From NCBI GenBank assembly GCA_964541155.1, contig CAZIPC010000001.1:1-64000 (forward strand): 64,000 nucleotides of DNA. Direction: 5' to 3'. This stretch comes from UBA4416 sp964541155. GTDB lineage: Bacteria; Bacteroidota; Bacteroidia; B-17B0; Aurantibacillaceae. The first letter of the stretch is position 1. Each line of letters begins with the position of its first letter. Of the stretch, positions 61,411-64,000 are shown piece by piece. The position numbers and the translations under genes were made by a program. Below the pieces are notes generated by a model. That model was not told where the DNA came from. It ran no database searches and saw only the letters and a list, made by a program, of their open reading frames with translations.

Positions 61411-63048
61411 TTATTGATTAAAAACTTTATTTAAACGTTTTAATAATGATAACATTACTAAAAATGCAATTAATAACAATATAAAATTTACCCAAAAGAA
61501 ATTAGCTTTTACATCAAATTTATCCCAGTTTTTAGCTAATACACCACTCAATTTATTTCCTATGGATGTTGCTAAACTCCATCCACCCATCATTAATGCT
61601 GTATATCTTGTAGGAGAGAGTTTTGAAACCATTGATAATCCCATAGGACTTAAGCATAGTTCACCTATCGTTATTACTCCGTAACATCCTATTAACCAAA
61701 ACGGACTAGCCTTTACACTACCATTATTTGTATAATACATTGCCGCTACCATTATTAAAGTAGATAAAGCACTAATTAGCAAACCGTAAGCTATTTTTGT
61801 TGCGGTGGTTGGTTCCTTTTTCCTTTTTCTAAGAAAGCCAAAGAATAACACTACGATTGGTGTTAAGACAATTACAAAAAATGGATTAATAGATTGAAAT
61901 AATTCGGTTGGAATTAAATTTAATGATTGGCCTTCTTTAGGGAATTTTTCGGGACTCAAATTTTTAAAATAAGAAGGATAATCGATGTGTTTGATTGCAT
62001 TACCGTTAGCATCTTTTATTTTTCTAAAATTATTATCTAACAAATACACAGAATCTTTTTTAGCAATAACAGAATTATCACATTGATGTAAATTATTAGA
62101 TGTATTAACTAACGTTTTAGGCATTTCTCTATCTGTATATGAATTTGCATAGGTTGTTAATGCTGTTCCGTTTAATTTAAAAATAGCCCAAAAAATAATT
62201 ACTATTCCAAAAATTGTGTACATGGTTCCTACTGATTTTTTTTCTTCTACATTACAGTTTTTGTATATAGTTGAGTAAAAATAAATAACAGGAATGCAAG
62301 CACATAAAAAAGCATCAGTACTGTCGCTACCAAAAATAGTATCTGGAATAAACCACCCTAATGCTCCAAAACCCAAGGCAACTCCTAATACTTTTAGAAA
62401 TCTCATAATAATTGGCTTATCTTCTGATTTAGGCTCCTTTCTTACATCAACATGCTTATAATGAGGCATGCCAATCCAAAATGTTATAACTCCAATAAAC
62501 ATTCCGATGCCAGCAGCTATAAAGGCCCAGTCCCAACCATATTTAATACGCATAAATGCAGCTATAAAATTGCAAAAGAAAGCGCCAATATTAATACTCA
62601 TATAAAATAAATTATATCCTGTATCTTTATTTCCCTTATATATAGGATCATTGTATAGGTTTCCGAGTAGAGTAGAGATATTAGGTTTAAAAAAACCATT
62701 ACCTATAATCATAATTGCTAATGATGTAAAAAAAGCCCATTCTTCTCTTATTGAAAGTAAACAATAACCAATACCCATTAATATTCCTCCTAAAGTAATA
62801 GAAAATCGATACCCTAATTTCATGTCTGCCATTAAGCCACCAATAAAAGGTGTTAAGTATACACAAGCAATAAATGTTCCAAAAACATCTGCCGCCTTTG
62901 CATTTTCCCATCCAAAACCACCTTCTTTCATATCGGTAGTCATGTATAAAAAGAAAATTCCTATCATTAAATAATATCCAAATCTTTCCCAAAATTCGGT
63001 AAATGCTAAAAATAATAATCCTTTTGGATGTTTAGAGTGTGTAGACAT
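61411..63048 (-). CDS. POT/PTR family proton-dependent oligopeptide transporter
   Basis: The 545-residue protein has about 12-14 membrane helices. The POT signature FTEFWERFGYY (ExxER-type, about 15-25), GGLMADMKLGYR and FFKPNISTLLGNLY are clear. A long hydrophilic insert (about 300-385) sits between membrane segments in the second half, as is common in Bacteroidetes POT proteins. It imports di- and tripeptides with protons. It follows the small secreted-protein gene by 13 bp, in a run with serA. Confidence 0.94.
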   Translation of the reverse strand: MSTHSKHPKGLLFLAFTEFWERFGYYLMIGIFFLYMTTDMKEGGFGWENAKAADVFGTFIACVYLTPFIGGLMADMKLGYRFSITLGGILMGIGYCLLSIREEWAFFTSLAIMIIGNGFFKPNISTLLGNLYNDPIYKGNKDTGYNLFYMSINIGAFFCNFIAAFMRIKYGWDWAFIAAGIGMFIGVITFWIGMPHYKHVDVRKEPKSEDKPIIMRFLKVLGVALGFGALGWFIPDTIFGSDSTDAFLCACIPVIYFYSTIYKNCNVEEKKSVGTMYTIFGIVIIFWAIFKLNGTALTTYANSYTDREMPKTLVNTSNNLHQCDNSVIAKKDSVYLLDNNFRKIKDANGNAIKHIDYPSYFKNLSPEKFPKEGQSLNLIPTELFQSINPFFVIVLTPIVVLFFGFLRKRKKEPTTATKIAYGLLISALSTLIMVAAMYYTNNGSVKASPFWLIGCYGVITIGELCLSPMGLSMVSKLSPTRYTALMMGGWSLATSIGNKLSGVLAKNWDKFDVKANFFWVNFILLLIAFLVMLSLLKRLNKVFNQ

Positions 63049-63061
63049 AGGGTGTTTTATA

Positions 63062-63472
63062 TTATTTTGAAATAAAATTATTTTTTAAAATTGATTGTTG
63101 AGTTAATGTATTAAAAAAATCTATACAAATTAATTTAGATGCGGGGCATGTTCCTTCTAATAATGTCATTAATAGACTGTCTGGTTTTGTATGCGAGTAT
63201 TTCATTCCTGAGATTAATTTTAGCTTATATATATATTCTTTATTTGTTGCTACAAACTGTCCATTACAAATATTGATTTGAATGTTTTTTTTTAAGCTAT
63301 CTGGTAGTTTAATTAAAAATAAATCGTTTTTATTTTTAATTAATGTATCTGATTTTGAATCCAATTGAAAAAAGAGAAAACGATTGTCTTCTCTTTTAAT
63401 TTTTATTGAATATTGTGCACTTAAACAATATGAAGATAAAATAAATATGTAAATTATATTTTTCATACTCAT
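63062..63472 (-). CDS. Small secreted protein of unknown function
   Basis: The 136-residue protein has a signal peptide (about 1-19, ending CLSAQ) and a beta-rich mature part with several Lys-rich strands. Two cysteines (ICNGQF, GTCPASKLIC) may form a disulfide. No family is recognised. Short gaps to serA (27 bp) and to the POT gene (13 bp) place it in that transcript. Confidence 0.7.
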   Translation of the reverse strand: MSMKNIIYIFILSSYCLSAQYSIKIKREDNRFLFFQLDSKSDTLIKNKNDLFLIKLPDSLKKNIQINICNGQFVATNKEYIYKLKLISGMKYSHTKPDSLLMTLLEGTCPASKLICIDFFNTLTQQSILKNNFISK

Positions 63473-63499
63473 TTTATTTTTATGAAACTTTAGTTGTTA

Positions 63500-64000
63500 T
63501 TATTTTAATACGTCTATTAATTTTTCGGCTAATTCAACTCCAATTCTTTCTTGTGCTTCGTTTGTAGCAGCTCCTATATGAGGTGTTAAAGAAATTTTTG
63601 GATGTTTTAAAATTAAGTCATTAGGTGTGGGTTCATTTTCAAATACATCTAAACAGGCGTGTGAAATTTTACCTGAATTTAGACCATTTAATAAATCAAT
63701 TTCATCAATAACTCCACCTCTGGATGCATTAATTAAAATTACACCATTTTTCATGGCATTAATTTCTTTTTCAGTAATCATTTTACCGCCTGGCACATGT
63801 AATGAAATCATGTCTGAATTAGCAATTAGTTCTTCTAAACTAATAGTATTAATTTTTATATCTAATCCATTTGTTCCATGAATGTCTAATTTTAAATTAG
63901 CTTCTTTTACAAATGGATCGTAAGCTAATACTTTCATACCACAACCTAATGCTATTTTTGCTGTATACTGACCAATTCTTCCAAAACCAATAATTCCAAT
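63500..64000 (-). CDS. serA: D-3-phosphoglycerate dehydrogenase-like, partial (cut by window end)
   Basis: The visible frame runs off the right edge without a start. Reading from base 64000 it begins IGIIGFGRIGQYTAKIAL, the NAD-binding GxGxxG loop; the Met at 63937 is internal. Motifs are SLHVPGGKMITEKE, ILINASRGGVIDE (catalytic Arg region), DVFENEP and LTPHIGAATNEAQERIG (catalytic His). It belongs to the 2-hydroxyacid dehydrogenase family, most like SerA, which starts serine synthesis. The protein ends after the catalytic domain (LIDVLK), so there is no ACT domain. SerA specificity is likely but not certain. Confidence 0.85.
   Translation of the reverse strand: MGIIGFGRIGQYTAKIALGCGMKVLAYDPFVKEANLKLDIHGTNGLDIKINTISLEELIANSDMISLHVPGGKMITEKEINAMKNGVILINASRGGVIDEIDLLNGLNSGKISHACLDVFENEPTPNDLILKHPKISLTPHIGAATNEAQERIGVELAEKLIDVLK

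Overview
The window is AT-rich chromosomal DNA (roughly 30% G+C by eye) from a member of the Bacteroidota. Four things support this. The giant T9SS/gliding translocon protein SprA is present. Two secreted proteins end in type A and type B T9SS C-terminal sorting domains. There are many short signal-peptide and lipobox proteins. Several promoters match the Bacteroidetes sigma-ABfr pattern TTTG-N18-20-TAnnTTTG, and Shine-Dalgarno sequences are scarce. The species cannot be named. I see no rRNA, tRNA, CRISPR array, insertion sequence or prophage.

Region 1 (1-8.9 kb) is a signalling island: a receiver-SpoIIE/PP2C phosphatase, an orphan LytTR DNA-binding protein, a FIST sensor, a 1149-residue soluble multi-PAS/GAF histidine kinase, a single-domain receiver, an Hpt protein and an NtrC-like regulator that lacks the sigma-54 contact loop. 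This is the most unusual part of the window. Its parts list resembles the NosP-NahK-HptB-HsbR nitric-oxide/surface-lifestyle phosphorelay of Pseudomonas, here gathered in one locus.

Region 2 (9-22 kb) is mostly on the minus strand. It holds a T9SS-exported lipase-like protein, a LOG-family protein, uvrA with a lytic transglycosylase, rfbC with a short Wza-like export lipoprotein, the murein-peptide ligase Mpl, a front-end type fatty acid desaturase, a cysteine desulfurase and a thiolase.

Region 3 (22-43 kb) carries a secreted FnIII/type-B-CTD protein and a vWA protein. After these come a minus-strand run (holA, DUF486, both methylmalonyl-CoA mutase subunits, a SUI1 protein, a TPR protein), an M61 peptidase, YggS, a DUF1015 protein, an OmpA/TPR lipoprotein, rpsT, an OmpA-family protein, a UMF1-type transporter and plsY.

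Region 4 (43-64 kb) holds ruvA-sprA, a SpoU methyltransferase, pyrD with HMG-CoA lyase, an alanine-rich Lpp-like lipoprotein, MarC and two lipoproteins. It continues with a sphingomyelin-synthase-like PAP2 protein, an NlpC/P60 lipoprotein, a GH3-beta-lactamase fusion, a conserved hypothetical gene, a POT peptide transporter, a small secreted protein and a serA-like gene cut by the window end.

Cell-envelope work is a recurring theme: slt, Mpl, NlpC/P60, NagZ-like GH3, OmpA proteins, Lpp-like lipoprotein and SprA. The rest is housekeeping (repair, translation, lipid and CoA metabolism).
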